This document shows positions 7,298 through 16,469 of a DNA stretch of 64,000 bases, in pieces. The position numbers were made by a program, and so were the translations under genes. The notes under the pieces were generated by a model. The model saw only the letters and a program-made list of their open reading frames with translations. It did not search any database and was not told where the DNA came from. Origin of the DNA: Frondihabitans australicus (GTDB lineage: Bacteria > Actinomycetota > Actinomycetes > Actinomycetales > Microbacteriaceae); NCBI RefSeq assembly GCF_003634555.1, contig NZ_RBKS01000001.1, positions 3,658,001 through 3,722,000 on the forward strand, written 5' to 3'. Each line of letters starts with the position of its first letter. The first letter of the stretch is position 1.

Positions 7298-10200
7298 ATG
7301 TCTTTTCTGACCCGGAGGCCGAGCGAGAACCGTCAGAGGAGGCCACTCCTCGGCGTCATCGCCGCGATCGCCGTCGCCTTCGTGGTGGGCGGCACGGCGT
7401 TCGCCGCCCCCGCCGCGGCGGCTGACACTGGCGCGCTCACGCTGAGCAAGACGGTCGACCAGGGCCAGAGCGGCTCGTACGCGCCCGGCGACGAGTTCAC
7501 GTATCAGATCGCCGTCGGGTGCGACGACAACGACTGCCAGAACGCGGTCATGACCGACCCGCTGCCCGCGGCGTTCGCCGGTTTCACGATCGAGTCGACG
7601 ACGACCAGCCCGAGCGCCAACCCGAGCACGCAGTCGTACAGCGGCTGCACCACGACGGTGACCGCGAACTGCACTCTGACGGTCGCCTACCGCGAAGCCC
7701 TCGGCACCGGCGTCGTCGGTATCTCGGCCGGCGACACGTACACGACGAGCATCACGCTCCGGGTCCCCGCGAACCTGCCGCCGACCTGGCCGTCGAACGG
7801 CCAGGCGATCACGAACACCGCGAACGCGACCTCGACGACCGCCACTCCGGCGACCGATCAGGCGCAGGTGACCGTGAACATCCCGATCACCGTCGGCACC
7901 ACGCTCGGCAAGACCTGGGCGCCCGCGACGCAGCAGTTCGCCCCGGGGGCCGCCTCGACCATCACCCTCATGCCCCGGAACACCTCGAACGTGCCCGCCG
8001 AGACCCTGTTGACGCAGGATCCCACCTCCGCCCAGAACGGCGCCACGTCGCTGGGGTCCGACGACCCCTTCGCTCTCGTCGACTTCACCGGCTTCGGTCC
8101 GGTGACGCTCCCGGACGGCGCGACCACGGTGCAGGTCGACGCCTACGTGTTCAACGACGCCCTGGGCGCCTACGAGTGGGTGCCGGGCCAGCCGAACGCC
8201 CCGGGTGCGATCGCCTTGCCCGCGGGCGTCGACCCGAGCGCCGTCGCGGGCCTCCGCTTCACCTTCGCGGGCGCCGACGGGGCGCAGCTCACGGGCGCAG
8301 GAGCAGCGGGAAGCGTCGCCGTCTCCGTCGCCCAGCGCGCCACGAACCGTCAGACGGGCGCCTCCCTCGTCGCAGGCGGAAGCCTGACGAACCAGGCGAC
8401 GTCGACCGTGACGGTGCCCGGCCAGGCTCCTGCGACCGCCTCGGCACAGGCCCCGTACACGATCACGCCGCTGTCGACCGCTGTGACCGCGACGAAGTCC
8501 ATCTCGCCGGCGAAGATCCCCGCCGGGACCACCGCGACGGCGACGATCGGCGGCAAGAACACGTCGAACGGCCCTCTCGACAGCCTCAGCCTCTCCGACA
8601 CCGACTACTTCACGCCGAGCATCGCGTTCGGCGGCTTCAGCGCCGGAGTCTCGTATCCGACGGGCGCCACGGCGGGCAGAGTGACCTGGCACTTCGGCGA
8701 CGGGACGACCACCACGGTGCCGTTCGGCAGCGGGACGACGCCGGCCACGCCGACGGCTCCCGCGGGCTCCTACGTCTCCGGCTTCAGCCTCGACTTCACC
8801 GGTGCCGTCGCCGTGAACGCGACGGCCACGGCGCAGTATCTGATCGCTCCCGTGGCCGACACGGTCGCGCAGGCCGACGGCTCGGTCGCGACGACCAACA
8901 CCGTCGACGTGACCGGCGCGAACGCGGCCGGCCCGTCGAGCGCCGCCGCAAGTGCGCCGCTGCAGATCTACTACCCGCAGATCCAGCTGGGGCTGGCGAA
9001 GACGATCTCGCCGCAGGCGCCGGTCGCTCCCGGCGGCACGGTCGTGGCGCAGCTGCCGGCGACGACCGACCCGAGCACCGCCTACGTGAACCCCGACACG
9101 ATCGTCGTCACCGACGTCGCACGCCCGGGGCAGGCGAACGACTTCTGGAACTCGTTCCAGCCCACTGCGATCGCCCCGACGCAGGTGCCGCGCGGCTCGA
9201 CGCTGCTCGTCGAGTACTCGACCGACGACGGAGCGACGTGGCAGACGCTGACGACGGCCGACGCCACCGCGGCCACCCAGGTGTTCCGGTACGACATCGA
9301 TCCGGCGCTGCAGCCGTCGATCACGGGCCTCCGCTATACGTTCTCGAACCCTCAGGGCTTCGCCCAGGGCGTGACTGTGAGTCCGAACACGGTGTTCCAG
9401 GCGCAGGCGAATCTGCGTGACGGCACCGGCCCGACCTCGGTCGCAGGAGCCGCGGCGAGCAGCTACCAGAACCACGCCACCGCCGTCGGCACCGGCGAGG
9501 TGACCGGCCTGCCCGACCTCCGAAGCGCGGTCGTCGCGGCCGACGCGAACGCGCGGATCCAGACCTTCACGGGCGAGGGCACGCTCCTCGCGAGCAAGGC
9601 CTGGACCAACACGTCGTTCTCGCGCGACATCACGACCCTCGACGCGCAGTCGGGCGAGCAGGCCGGCACGAAGCTCGGCTGGGGCGTCAACTCGACCGGC
9701 TACTCGTCGCTGACCGTGACCGACTCGGCCTCGAACCAGCAGGACCCGTCGCAGACGGTGTTCCAGGCGTTCAACCTCGTCCGCGTCGCCCCGGTGTCGT
9801 TCACGGCCGACCCGCTGATGCAGTGGGATCAGGTGACGACGCTCGAGCTGTACGAGAACGGGGCGTGGGTCACCGTCACGCCGCCGACCGGCTCCTGGAT
9901 GTCGTCGACCGGGTTCGCCGGGTACACGCTGACGTCCGCCCAGCAGGCCGCCACGACGGGCATCAGGATCACGGTCACGCCGAACGACCCGGCCCGCGCC
10001 GCGTCGACGAACCCGCTCGCACCGCCGGTCGGCTCGGGCATCGCGACGTCCGCCGGCAACCAGCCGCGCTTCTTCGACCTCGTCTGGCAGCTGCGCAACA
10101 CGGTGCGCGTGGCGAACGGCGCGGGCCCCTGGGTGACGGCGACGCACGGCTACAACGAGCCCGACGCCGCGACGATCGACAACACGGTCGGCGTGGCCGG

Positions 10201-13200
10201 GACCCAGAACGGCGCGGCGGTCGGTCCGCGCGTCGCCGACGACACGATCACGCTGATCGATCAGCCGCCGCTCGTCGCGGTGACCAAGGCGAGCCAGAAG
10301 TCGAGCATCGTCGTGCCGCAGCCGGGCGACGTGCCCGCCGCGGGTTATCCGACCAACGACTTCACGGTGAAGGTGCAGAACGACTCGGCGTCGCGCGCCT
10401 CGTACCTGCGGGCCACCGAGCCGATGCCGTGCGACGCCGGCAGCACGGCCGCCTGCAAGACGGACGCCTCGGGCTTCGCGGCGAACCCCTACGCCACCGC
10501 GGTCTACTCGCCCTCGACGAACCCCTTCGAGCGCTTCACGATCACCGGCCTCGTGTTCGCCGGCGTCACCCCGCAGATCAGCACCACCGCCTCGACCGTC
10601 ACGCTCTGGCACTACGGCGACGCCGGGGCGCTCACGACCTCGACGGTGACGCTCGCGCAGGCTCAGACCCTCACGGCGGCCCAGCTCGCCGACGTCGTCG
10701 GCGTGAGCGCCCTCTACCAGGGCGCGACACCGACGACGACCGGCGGCACGATCACGAACACCGCGCCGATCACGATGACGCTCCACACGCAGGTGCGGCA
10801 GACGCTCCGCAGCGACCCGGTCGCCTTCGTCACGCCGTTCAGCGTCGACAACTACGCGTTCGCCCAGAGCTACGACCCGGTGCTCTTCCCGTCGGGCGCC
10901 CAGTCGACGCCGACCGACGTCTCGCATGCGACCGTGGCGCTGATCCAGGGCAAGCTCGACGTGACGGCGTCGAAGTCGTTCTCGCCCACGACGCTGCTCG
11001 AGGCGAACCACACCGCCCCGGTCGCGGTCACGCTGGGCGCGACGCAGGGGACGGCCGCGTCGGTCGCCGCGTCGCAGGTGACGATCACCGACACCGACCC
11101 CGCCTTCTGGCAGTCGTTCCGTCTCGCCTCGCTCTCCGCCTCCGACGTGACGCTGCCGGCAGGAGCCGGCGAGGTGCGGGTCGACGTCCAGACGAACGGG
11201 TCGGCGACCTGGCAGCTCGGCGCCTTCGGGCCCTCTGCCGTGCTGCCGTCCGTCGATCCTGCGACCGTGACGGGCATCCGGTTCGTCTTCGACCGGGCCG
11301 ACCACGCTCTGCTGTCGAACACCGCCCCGCCCGCCGCGTGGTCGGCGAAGGCCGTGCTGCACGTGACCGTGCTCGACGACCTGCGCGGCACGACCACGCC
11401 GGTGCCCTACCCCAGCACGGTGAGCGACACGATCCAGACAGCCTCGCACCGCTACGCCGACTCCGACCTCTACCCCGACGCGAACGCCGCGGCGACCGCG
11501 TCGTTCTTCCTCGACCCCGGCACGTTCCGGCTCGACGTCGCGAAGGACCCGCAGAACGACACGCACACCGTGGTCGTGGGCGACACGATCCCGTGGACTC
11601 TGAGGTTCACCAACACCGGCACCGGCTACCTCACGGTGCAGAACCTCGTCGACACGCTGCCGGCGAGCATGGAGTGGGACGGCAACACCCCGACGTACCA
11701 GGACTCCGCCGGCGGGCTCCTGCCGACGTCCGGGGTCTCCGTGGCCTTCGACCAGACGGCGAACGCGCTGACGTTCACCTGGCCGTCGGGCGAGCAGAGG
11801 CTCGCGCCCGGAGAGGCGTTCACCGTGACGCTGGGGCTGATCCTGCAGCCCGGGCTCACCAGCGGCCAGCACTCGACCAACCAGATGGTCGTGACGACGG
11901 CCCAGTCGCTCGCGGCGTGCACGAACACGTCGGGCAACGGCCAGGGCACGGTCTCGGGGCTCCCGTCGACCGAGTGCGGCACGACGAACTACGTCACGCC
12001 CCAGCCGGGGCCGGCGCTCTACACGTCGAAGGGCGTGAAGGGCGACGTCACCGACGCCCTGCCGACGATCTCGGGCGCCGTCAACGTGAACAGCCCGGCG
12101 ACGCCCTGCGTCACCGACCGCCTCGGCTACTACCGCTACCCCTGCGTCGCGAACACGCAGGTCGGCGGCACCGACCAGTGGCGTCTGGCCGCGGCGAACA
12201 GCGGCACGGTGCCGTACCGCGCGCTGACGCTCGTCGACCCGCTCCCGACCCGCGGCGACCGCCTGCTGGCGACCGGGTCGTCGCGCGGATCGACCTTCCG
12301 GCCCGTCTTCGACGTCGCCTACGGCATGAACATCACCGCCCCCGCCGGCACGACGATCACCTGGCAGGTCACGACCACGCCGAACGTCTGCGTCGGCACC
12401 GGCGCGACGTCGTCGTGGACCACCAACCCGACCTGCACGGGCGCCACGTGGGTCGACGGCGCCGACTACACCGGCGACGGCACCGACGTGACGGGGCTCC
12501 GCGTGATCCTCGACTTCACGACCACCGCCACGGGCACGCTGGCACCGGGCGGGCGCGTGCAGGCCCTGTTCCAGACGATCGACCAGCCGCAGACGGCGCA
12601 GGATCCGACGGGTGCCCCGACCACCGCCCCCGTCGGCGCCGAGCTCGCCTGGAACCAGTTCGGAGCGGTCGCCACGACGACGACCCGCGCCGCCATCGCC
12701 CCGCGCGCCCCGGTGAAGGCCGGAGTCACTCTCGCCGGCGGTTCGCTGACGATCACGAAGACGATCGACGGCCCGGCCGCGGCCGACGCGCCGACCTCGT
12801 TCTCGGCCGACGTCGCGTGCACGGTCGCCGGGCAGCCCGTCGACCTCGGCGGTCAGTCGCCGGTCACGCTCGACGCGGCCGACCTCTACACGGCGACGAT
12901 CCAGGGCATCCCGCTGGGCGCGGCGTGCTCGACGACCGAGGCGGGCGACTCGGGGAGCTACGGGGAGGCGGCGAGGAGCGTGTTCCCGGGAGTGGTGCAG
13001 ATCCTGTCGCCCGCGGGTTCCGACGGATCGACGCCGGCGGGCCAGGCGGTCGTGCTCACCAACACGTACGACTTCGGCCAGCTGGAGCTCGACAAGACCG
13101 CCGAGTCGCGCACCGTGCGGATCGGCGACGCCATCACCTACGACATCACGGTGTCGAACCCGGGCACCTTGCCCGCGTCGGACTTCTCGGTCTCGGACGA

Positions 13201-13753
13201 CCTGCCCTCGAACGCCACGTTCGTCTCGGCCGACGGCGGCGGCACCTTCGACTCCGGGATCGTCACCTGGCCGATCGCCTCGCTCGCGCCGGGCGACTCG
13301 ACCGTCGTGCACGTGACGCTCACCTACGACTCGTCGGGGCTCGTCACGAACCAGGCGGTCGTGACGCCGCCGGCCGGGCCGACTCCGTGGGCTCCGACCG
13401 AGACCGTCGACCCCTGCTCCACGGCGACCGGGGCGCCCGCCGACGCGTCGTGCTCGACCGTGCAGGTGACGCCGCCGGCCGTGACCCCGCCGGGCGGCGG
13501 CGGTCAGGGCACCGGTCACGGCGGCAATCCTCCCGGTGGCGGCAGCGGCACCGGCCCCGGAACGATCCCGGGCGGGGGCTCCGGCTCGAACGCAGGAGCA
13601 GGCGCGGACCCCGGCACGACTGCGCTTTCCGGCGCACTGGCGTTCACCGGCTCGAACGCCGGCTGGCTCCTGGCGCTCGGTCTCGCCCTGCTGGCAGGCG
13701 GAGTCTTCGTGCTCGGACTGGCGCGCCGCAAGCGCCGAAACACAACAACCTAG
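7298..13753 (+). CDS. Giant cell-wall-anchored surface protein with DUF11-like modules and LAFTG sorting signal
   Basis: The 2151-residue product starts with a signal peptide (basic MSFLTRRPSENRQRR, hydrophobic core about residues 17-37, cleavage near AAPAAAAD). The body is made of many Thr/Ala/Val-rich beta-sandwich modules; repeated phrases such as TYTI, TNTA/NTYD, and a clear DUF11-type module near residues 1940-2030 (YDITVSNPGTLPASDF, LAPGDSTVVHVTL) are visible. A module just before it, with SFSADVACTV and GAACSTTEAGDSG, fits DUF5979. The C-terminus has a Gly/Pro linker, then LAFTGS, a hydrophobic span and RRKRR: a cell-wall sorting signal of the LAxTG type used by class E sortases. The product is probably an adhesin or stalk protein. 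No sortase gene is in the window. An upstream in-frame ATG at 7238 would add 20 residues before the signal peptide and is less likely. Confidence 0.85.
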   Translation: MSFLTRRPSENRQRRPLLGVIAAIAVAFVVGGTAFAAPAAAADTGALTLSKTVDQGQSGSYAPGDEFTYQIAVGCDDNDCQNAVMTDPLPAAFAGFTIESTTTSPSANPSTQSYSGCTTTVTANCTLTVAYREALGTGVVGISAGDTYTTSITLRVPANLPPTWPSNGQAITNTANATSTTATPATDQAQVTVNIPITVGTTLGKTWAPATQQFAPGAASTITLMPRNTSNVPAETLLTQDPTSAQNGATSLGSDDPFALVDFTGFGPVTLPDGATTVQVDAYVFNDALGAYEWVPGQPNAPGAIALPAGVDPSAVAGLRFTFAGADGAQLTGAGAAGSVAVSVAQRATNRQTGASLVAGGSLTNQATSTVTVPGQAPATASAQAPYTITPLSTAVTATKSISPAKIPAGTTATATIGGKNTSNGPLDSLSLSDTDYFTPSIAFGGFSAGVSYPTGATAGRVTWHFGDGTTTTVPFGSGTTPATPTAPAGSYVSGFSLDFTGAVAVNATATAQYLIAPVADTVAQADGSVATTNTVDVTGANAAGPSSAAASAPLQIYYPQIQLGLAKTISPQAPVAPGGTVVAQLPATTDPSTAYVNPDTIVVTDVARPGQANDFWNSFQPTAIAPTQVPRGSTLLVEYSTDDGATWQTLTTADATAATQVFRYDIDPALQPSITGLRYTFSNPQGFAQGVTVSPNTVFQAQANLRDGTGPTSVAGAAASSYQNHATAVGTGEVTGLPDLRSAVVAADANARIQTFTGEGTLLASKAWTNTSFSRDITTLDAQSGEQAGTKLGWGVNSTGYSSLTVTDSASNQQDPSQTVFQAFNLVRVAPVSFTADPLMQWDQVTTLELYENGAWVTVTPPTGSWMSSTGFAGYTLTSAQQAATTGIRITVTPNDPARAASTNPLAPPVGSGIATSAGNQPRFFDLVWQLRNTVRVANGAGPWVTATHGYNEPDAATIDNTVGVAGTQNGAAVGPRVADDTITLIDQPPLVAVTKASQKSSIVVPQPGDVPAAGYPTNDFTVKVQNDSASRASYLRATEPMPCDAGSTAACKTDASGFAANPYATAVYSPSTNPFERFTITGLVFAGVTPQISTTASTVTLWHYGDAGALTTSTVTLAQAQTLTAAQLADVVGVSALYQGATPTTTGGTITNTAPITMTLHTQVRQTLRSDPVAFVTPFSVDNYAFAQSYDPVLFPSGAQSTPTDVSHATVALIQGKLDVTASKSFSPTTLLEANHTAPVAVTLGATQGTAASVAASQVTITDTDPAFWQSFRLASLSASDVTLPAGAGEVRVDVQTNGSATWQLGAFGPSAVLPSVDPATVTGIRFVFDRADHALLSNTAPPAAWSAKAVLHVTVLDDLRGTTTPVPYPSTVSDTIQTASHRYADSDLYPDANAAATASFFLDPGTFRLDVAKDPQNDTHTVVVGDTIPWTLRFTNTGTGYLTVQNLVDTLPASMEWDGNTPTYQDSAGGLLPTSGVSVAFDQTANALTFTWPSGEQRLAPGEAFTVTLGLILQPGLTSGQHSTNQMVVTTAQSLAACTNTSGNGQGTVSGLPSTECGTTNYVTPQPGPALYTSKGVKGDVTDALPTISGAVNVNSPATPCVTDRLGYYRYPCVANTQVGGTDQWRLAAANSGTVPYRALTLVDPLPTRGDRLLATGSSRGSTFRPVFDVAYGMNITAPAGTTITWQVTTTPNVCVGTGATSSWTTNPTCTGATWVDGADYTGDGTDVTGLRVILDFTTTATGTLAPGGRVQALFQTIDQPQTAQDPTGAPTTAPVGAELAWNQFGAVATTTTRAAIAPRAPVKAGVTLAGGSLTITKTIDGPAAADAPTSFSADVACTVAGQPVDLGGQSPVTLDAADLYTATIQGIPLGAACSTTEAGDSGSYGEAARSVFPGVVQILSPAGSDGSTPAGQAVVLTNTYDFGQLELDKTAESRTVRIGDAITYDITVSNPGTLPASDFSVSDDLPSNATFVSADGGGTFDSGIVTWPIASLAPGDSTVVHVTLTYDSSGLVTNQAVVTPPAGPTPWAPTETVDPCSTATGAPADASCSTVQVTPPAVTPPGGGGQGTGHGGNPPGGGSGTGPGTIPGGGSGSNAGAGADPGTTALSGALAFTGSNAGWLLALGLALLAGGVFVLGLARRKRRNTTT

Positions 13754-13922
13754 GCAACGCACGTTGAGGTTTGCCGCGTAAAAGGTGCGAGGCAGCCGTG
13801 TGAAGATCTTGTTTCGGGTGCTCGCTTGCCCCGTTCGGGGGGAGTAGTTTCCTCGCAGCGCCTCTTTTTGCGTCGCGTGCACGTTGCCCGTGCTCGCCCC
13901 CGACACAAGGAAAGCCTCTCTT

Positions 13923-15581
13923 ATGTCATCCACCAAAGCGCCGACCAGCGCTCTCCCCGACAGCGGGCTGAAGCGCCAGATCGGCTTCATCGGCCTGATG
14001 TGGGCCTCGGCCGGGTCGATCATCGGCTCCGGCTGGCTCTTCGGACCAGAAAAAGCTCTCGACCAGGCGGGCCCCGCCGCGATCATCTCGTGGGGCATCG
14101 GCGCCATCGCGATTCTGATCCTGGCCCTCGTCCACGCCGAGCTCGGCGGCATGTACCCCATCTCGGGCGGAACAGCGCGGTTCCCCCACCTGGCCTTCGG
14201 CGGAGTCGCGGGTGCGTCGTTCGGCTGGTTCTCGTGGCTGCAGGCCGTCACGGTCTCGCCGATCGAGGTCACGGCCATGATCAACTACGGCTCGACTTAC
14301 TTCCCGTTCGCGAAGGGTTGGCTCCGCAAGGACGAGACCCTGACGCCTCCCGGCATCATCGCGGCGATCATCATCATGCTGGTGTTCGTCGCGATCAACT
14401 TCCTCAGCGTCCGCGCGCTGGCGAACACGAACTCGGCTGCGACCTGGTGGAAGATCGGCGTCCCCGTCTTCACGATCCTGGTCCTGTGCATCGTCGGCTT
14501 CCACGGCTCGAACTTCGGCGCCGCCGACGGCTTCGCACCCGAGGGCGTGAAGGGCATCATCTCGGCGATCCCGAATGCGGGCATCGTATTCGCGCTCCTG
14601 GGCTTCGAGCAGGCCGACCAACTGGCCGGTGAGTCGATGAACCCGAAGCGCGACATCCCCCGCGCCGTCATCGGGTCCGTCGTGATCGGCCTGGTCATCT
14701 ACCTGGCCCTGCAGGTCGCCTTCATCGGCGCGATCCCCGGCGACAAGCTGCTCCACTCGTGGACCGCGACGGCCACGCAGTTCGCGGCCGGACCCTTCGC
14801 TCTCATCGCGATCGCGGCCGGACTCGGCTGGCTGGCGTTCATCCTGTACGTCGATGCGGTGATCAGCCCCGGTGGCACTGGCCTCATCTACTTCACCGCT
14901 ACCTCGCGCGTGTCGTTCGGCCTCTCGAAGAACGGCTACTTCCCCCGCATCTTCGAAGCCACCACGAAGAAGGGCGTGCCGTGGTTCGGCCTCATCATCG
15001 CCTGGGTCTTCGGTTGCATCTGCTTCCTGCCGTTCCCCTCGTGGCAGTCGCTCGTCGGGCTCATCACGAGCGCCTCGGTGCTCATGTACGCCGGTGCACC
15101 GCTCGCCCTGGGCGCGTTCCGCAAGCGCTTGCCCGACGTCGAGCGCCCCTTCCGCCTCCCCGGTGCGATGATCCTGTCGCCGCTGGCGTTCATCGTCGCC
15201 AACCTGATCATCCTCTGGACCGGTTGGGTCACCGACGTCAAGCTCGGCGCCTGCATCGTCCTGGGCTTCATCATCATCGGGCTCAACCGTCTCTTCAAGG
15301 GCAACTCGACGCCGGTGCACCTCAACTGGCGAGCCGCTCAGTGGCTGTTCCCCTACCTCGTCGGCATGGCGCTCATCGTCTACCTGTCCGACTGGAACCC
15401 GACCGGCCCGAACATCTTCCCGTTCGGCATCGACATCCTGGTGACCGCGGTCTTCAGCGTGATCATCTACTTCTGGGCAGTCCAGACGTCGCTGTCGACC
15501 GGTGAGATCCTCGTGCTGGTCGAGGAGACCCAGGTGCACGCCGAAGAGGTCGAGGCAGCGATGCCCGACGTCGCGGCCTAG
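13923..15581 (+). CDS. APC-superfamily amino acid permease
   Basis: The 552-residue protein has about twelve hydrophobic spans and the APC hallmark in span 1, SAGSIIGSGWLFGPEKAL (about residues 27-44), where an unwound Gly-rich helix binds the amino-acid backbone. Further typical features are an ISGGTARFPHLAFGG loop (span 3 region) and an ALLGFEQADQLAGESMNPKRDIPRAV block (about 220-245). The start ATG follows AAGGAAAG at 8-nt spacing, while the frame is open 13 codons further upstream without a ribosome site. A strong terminator follows 20 bp after the stop. The charged EEVEAAMPD tail is unusual but harmless. Amino-acid specificity cannot be deduced. Confidence 0.85.
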   Translation: MSSTKAPTSALPDSGLKRQIGFIGLMWASAGSIIGSGWLFGPEKALDQAGPAAIISWGIGAIAILILALVHAELGGMYPISGGTARFPHLAFGGVAGASFGWFSWLQAVTVSPIEVTAMINYGSTYFPFAKGWLRKDETLTPPGIIAAIIIMLVFVAINFLSVRALANTNSAATWWKIGVPVFTILVLCIVGFHGSNFGAADGFAPEGVKGIISAIPNAGIVFALLGFEQADQLAGESMNPKRDIPRAVIGSVVIGLVIYLALQVAFIGAIPGDKLLHSWTATATQFAAGPFALIAIAAGLGWLAFILYVDAVISPGGTGLIYFTATSRVSFGLSKNGYFPRIFEATTKKGVPWFGLIIAWVFGCICFLPFPSWQSLVGLITSASVLMYAGAPLALGAFRKRLPDVERPFRLPGAMILSPLAFIVANLIILWTGWVTDVKLGACIVLGFIIIGLNRLFKGNSTPVHLNWRAAQWLFPYLVGMALIVYLSDWNPTGPNIFPFGIDILVTAVFSVIIYFWAVQTSLSTGEILVLVEETQVHAEEVEAAMPDVAA

Positions 15582-15600
15582 CCTTCGCATCACGCCCTGC

Positions 15601-15627
15601 GGGGCCGGACCGATTCGGTCCGGCCCC
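15601..15627 (+). terminator. Strong intrinsic-type hairpin after the permease gene
   Basis: A perfect 13-bp inverted repeat (GGGGCCGGACCGA and TCGGTCCGGCCCC) with a single-base centre follows the permease stop by about 20 bp. Confidence 0.8.
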
Positions 15628-15693
15628 GCTTCGCGTTGTCTGGGGGAGCGGGTCGGAGCCCTGTGCGCAGGCGGTGGCGCGGATCCTGCGGCC

Positions 15694-15699
15694 TAAGCT
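15694..15699 (+). promoter_or_regulatory. -10 box of a leaderless TetR-family gene
   Basis: TAAGCT ends 6 nt before the GTG at 15706. No ribosome site precedes the start codon. Confidence 0.5.
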
Positions 15700-15705
15700 G
15701 GATTC

Positions 15706-16356
15706 GTGGAAGCAGGAGCCAGTCGCCGAGTCGGCCGCCCCCGCGACCCGTTCATCGAGGGCCGGCTGCTGCGCGTGACGCAGGAGCTCATCGCCGAGAT
15801 CGGCATCGAGGCCCTCACCATGAACCGCGTGGCCGAGCGCGCCGGGGCGTCGAAGGCCACGATCTTCCGCCGGTGGGACGACAAGAGGTCGCTGATCCGC
15901 GACGCGGTCGCCGCGTTCGACGTCGACACCACGATCCCGAACACCGGGGCGCTGCGCACCGACCTCGACGAGCTGATCCGCACCTGGGTAAGCCCGATCG
16001 GCTACCCGCCCGCCGAGTTCCGGCACGTGATCGCCGCCATCTCGCGCGACCCCGACATCTGGCGCGCGTACGACGCGGCCACGCACGCCGAGCGCACCCG
16101 GTCGCTGACGGCCGTCGTGCGTCGCGCCGTCACCCGGGGTGAGGCGCCCGCGGTGCGGTACGACGCCGCGTTCGTCACCCGCGCCGTGCACGCGCTCGCC
16201 GTCGAGCACGCCGCCCAGCGCGAGCTTCCGCTCGACGACGCGTTCGTCTCGCGGGTGATCGACAGCATCGTGGAGCCGATCCTCGGCGTCGGGCGCGACC
16301 CCGAGGCCGATGCCGCCGACGTGGCCGCGGGCATCCCCCTGCACGTGCGCCGCTGA
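15706..16356 (+). CDS. TetR-family transcriptional regulator
   Basis: The 216-residue protein has the N-terminal TetR helix-turn-helix: RLLRVTQELIAEIGIEALTMNRVAERAGASKATIFRRWDDKRSLI spans about residues 20-64, with the recognition helix at ASKATIFRRW. The C-terminal ligand-binding half resembles the TetR_C type found with VGRPRDP N-termini. It binds DNA as a dimer and normally represses a neighbouring gene in response to a small ligand. The permease gene lies upstream in the same direction behind a terminator, and the synthetase gene is convergent, so no target is obvious. The GTG start is supported by a TAAGCT box at leaderless distance. Confidence 0.85.
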   Translation: MEAGASRRVGRPRDPFIEGRLLRVTQELIAEIGIEALTMNRVAERAGASKATIFRRWDDKRSLIRDAVAAFDVDTTIPNTGALRTDLDELIRTWVSPIGYPPAEFRHVIAAISRDPDIWRAYDAATHAERTRSLTAVVRRAVTRGEAPAVRYDAAFVTRAVHALAVEHAAQRELPLDDAFVSRVIDSIVEPILGVGRDPEADAADVAAGIPLHVRR

Positions 16357-16393
16357 CGCCCGCCCGCGGTCGCCGGCTCTCGCGCGCCCTCCA

Positions 16394-16453
16394 ACACCAA
16401 ATTTCGGACAAAACTCCAACGAAGTCAGTGGAGTTTTGTCCGAAATTTGGTGT
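16394..16453. repeat. Perfect 25-bp inverted repeat between convergent genes
   Basis: The arms at 16394-16418 and 16429-16453 are perfectly complementary and enclose a 10-nt loop. The arms are A/T-rich (AAATTTCGGACAAAACTCC core), unlike the surrounding DNA. The element lies between the stops of the TetR gene and the synthetase gene, so it can end transcription from both sides. Its length and base composition also fit a dispersed palindromic element. Confidence 0.8.
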
Positions 16454-16469
16454 GGAGGAGGCGGCGGGG

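Noticed and set aside
7244-14284. A 2346-codon open frame on the minus strand opposite the giant surface-protein gene
   Set aside because: It is Arg/Gly/Asp/Val-rich without domains, and spans antisense to a gene with signal peptide, modules and sorting signal. High GC at codon position 3 keeps the antisense frame free of stops.
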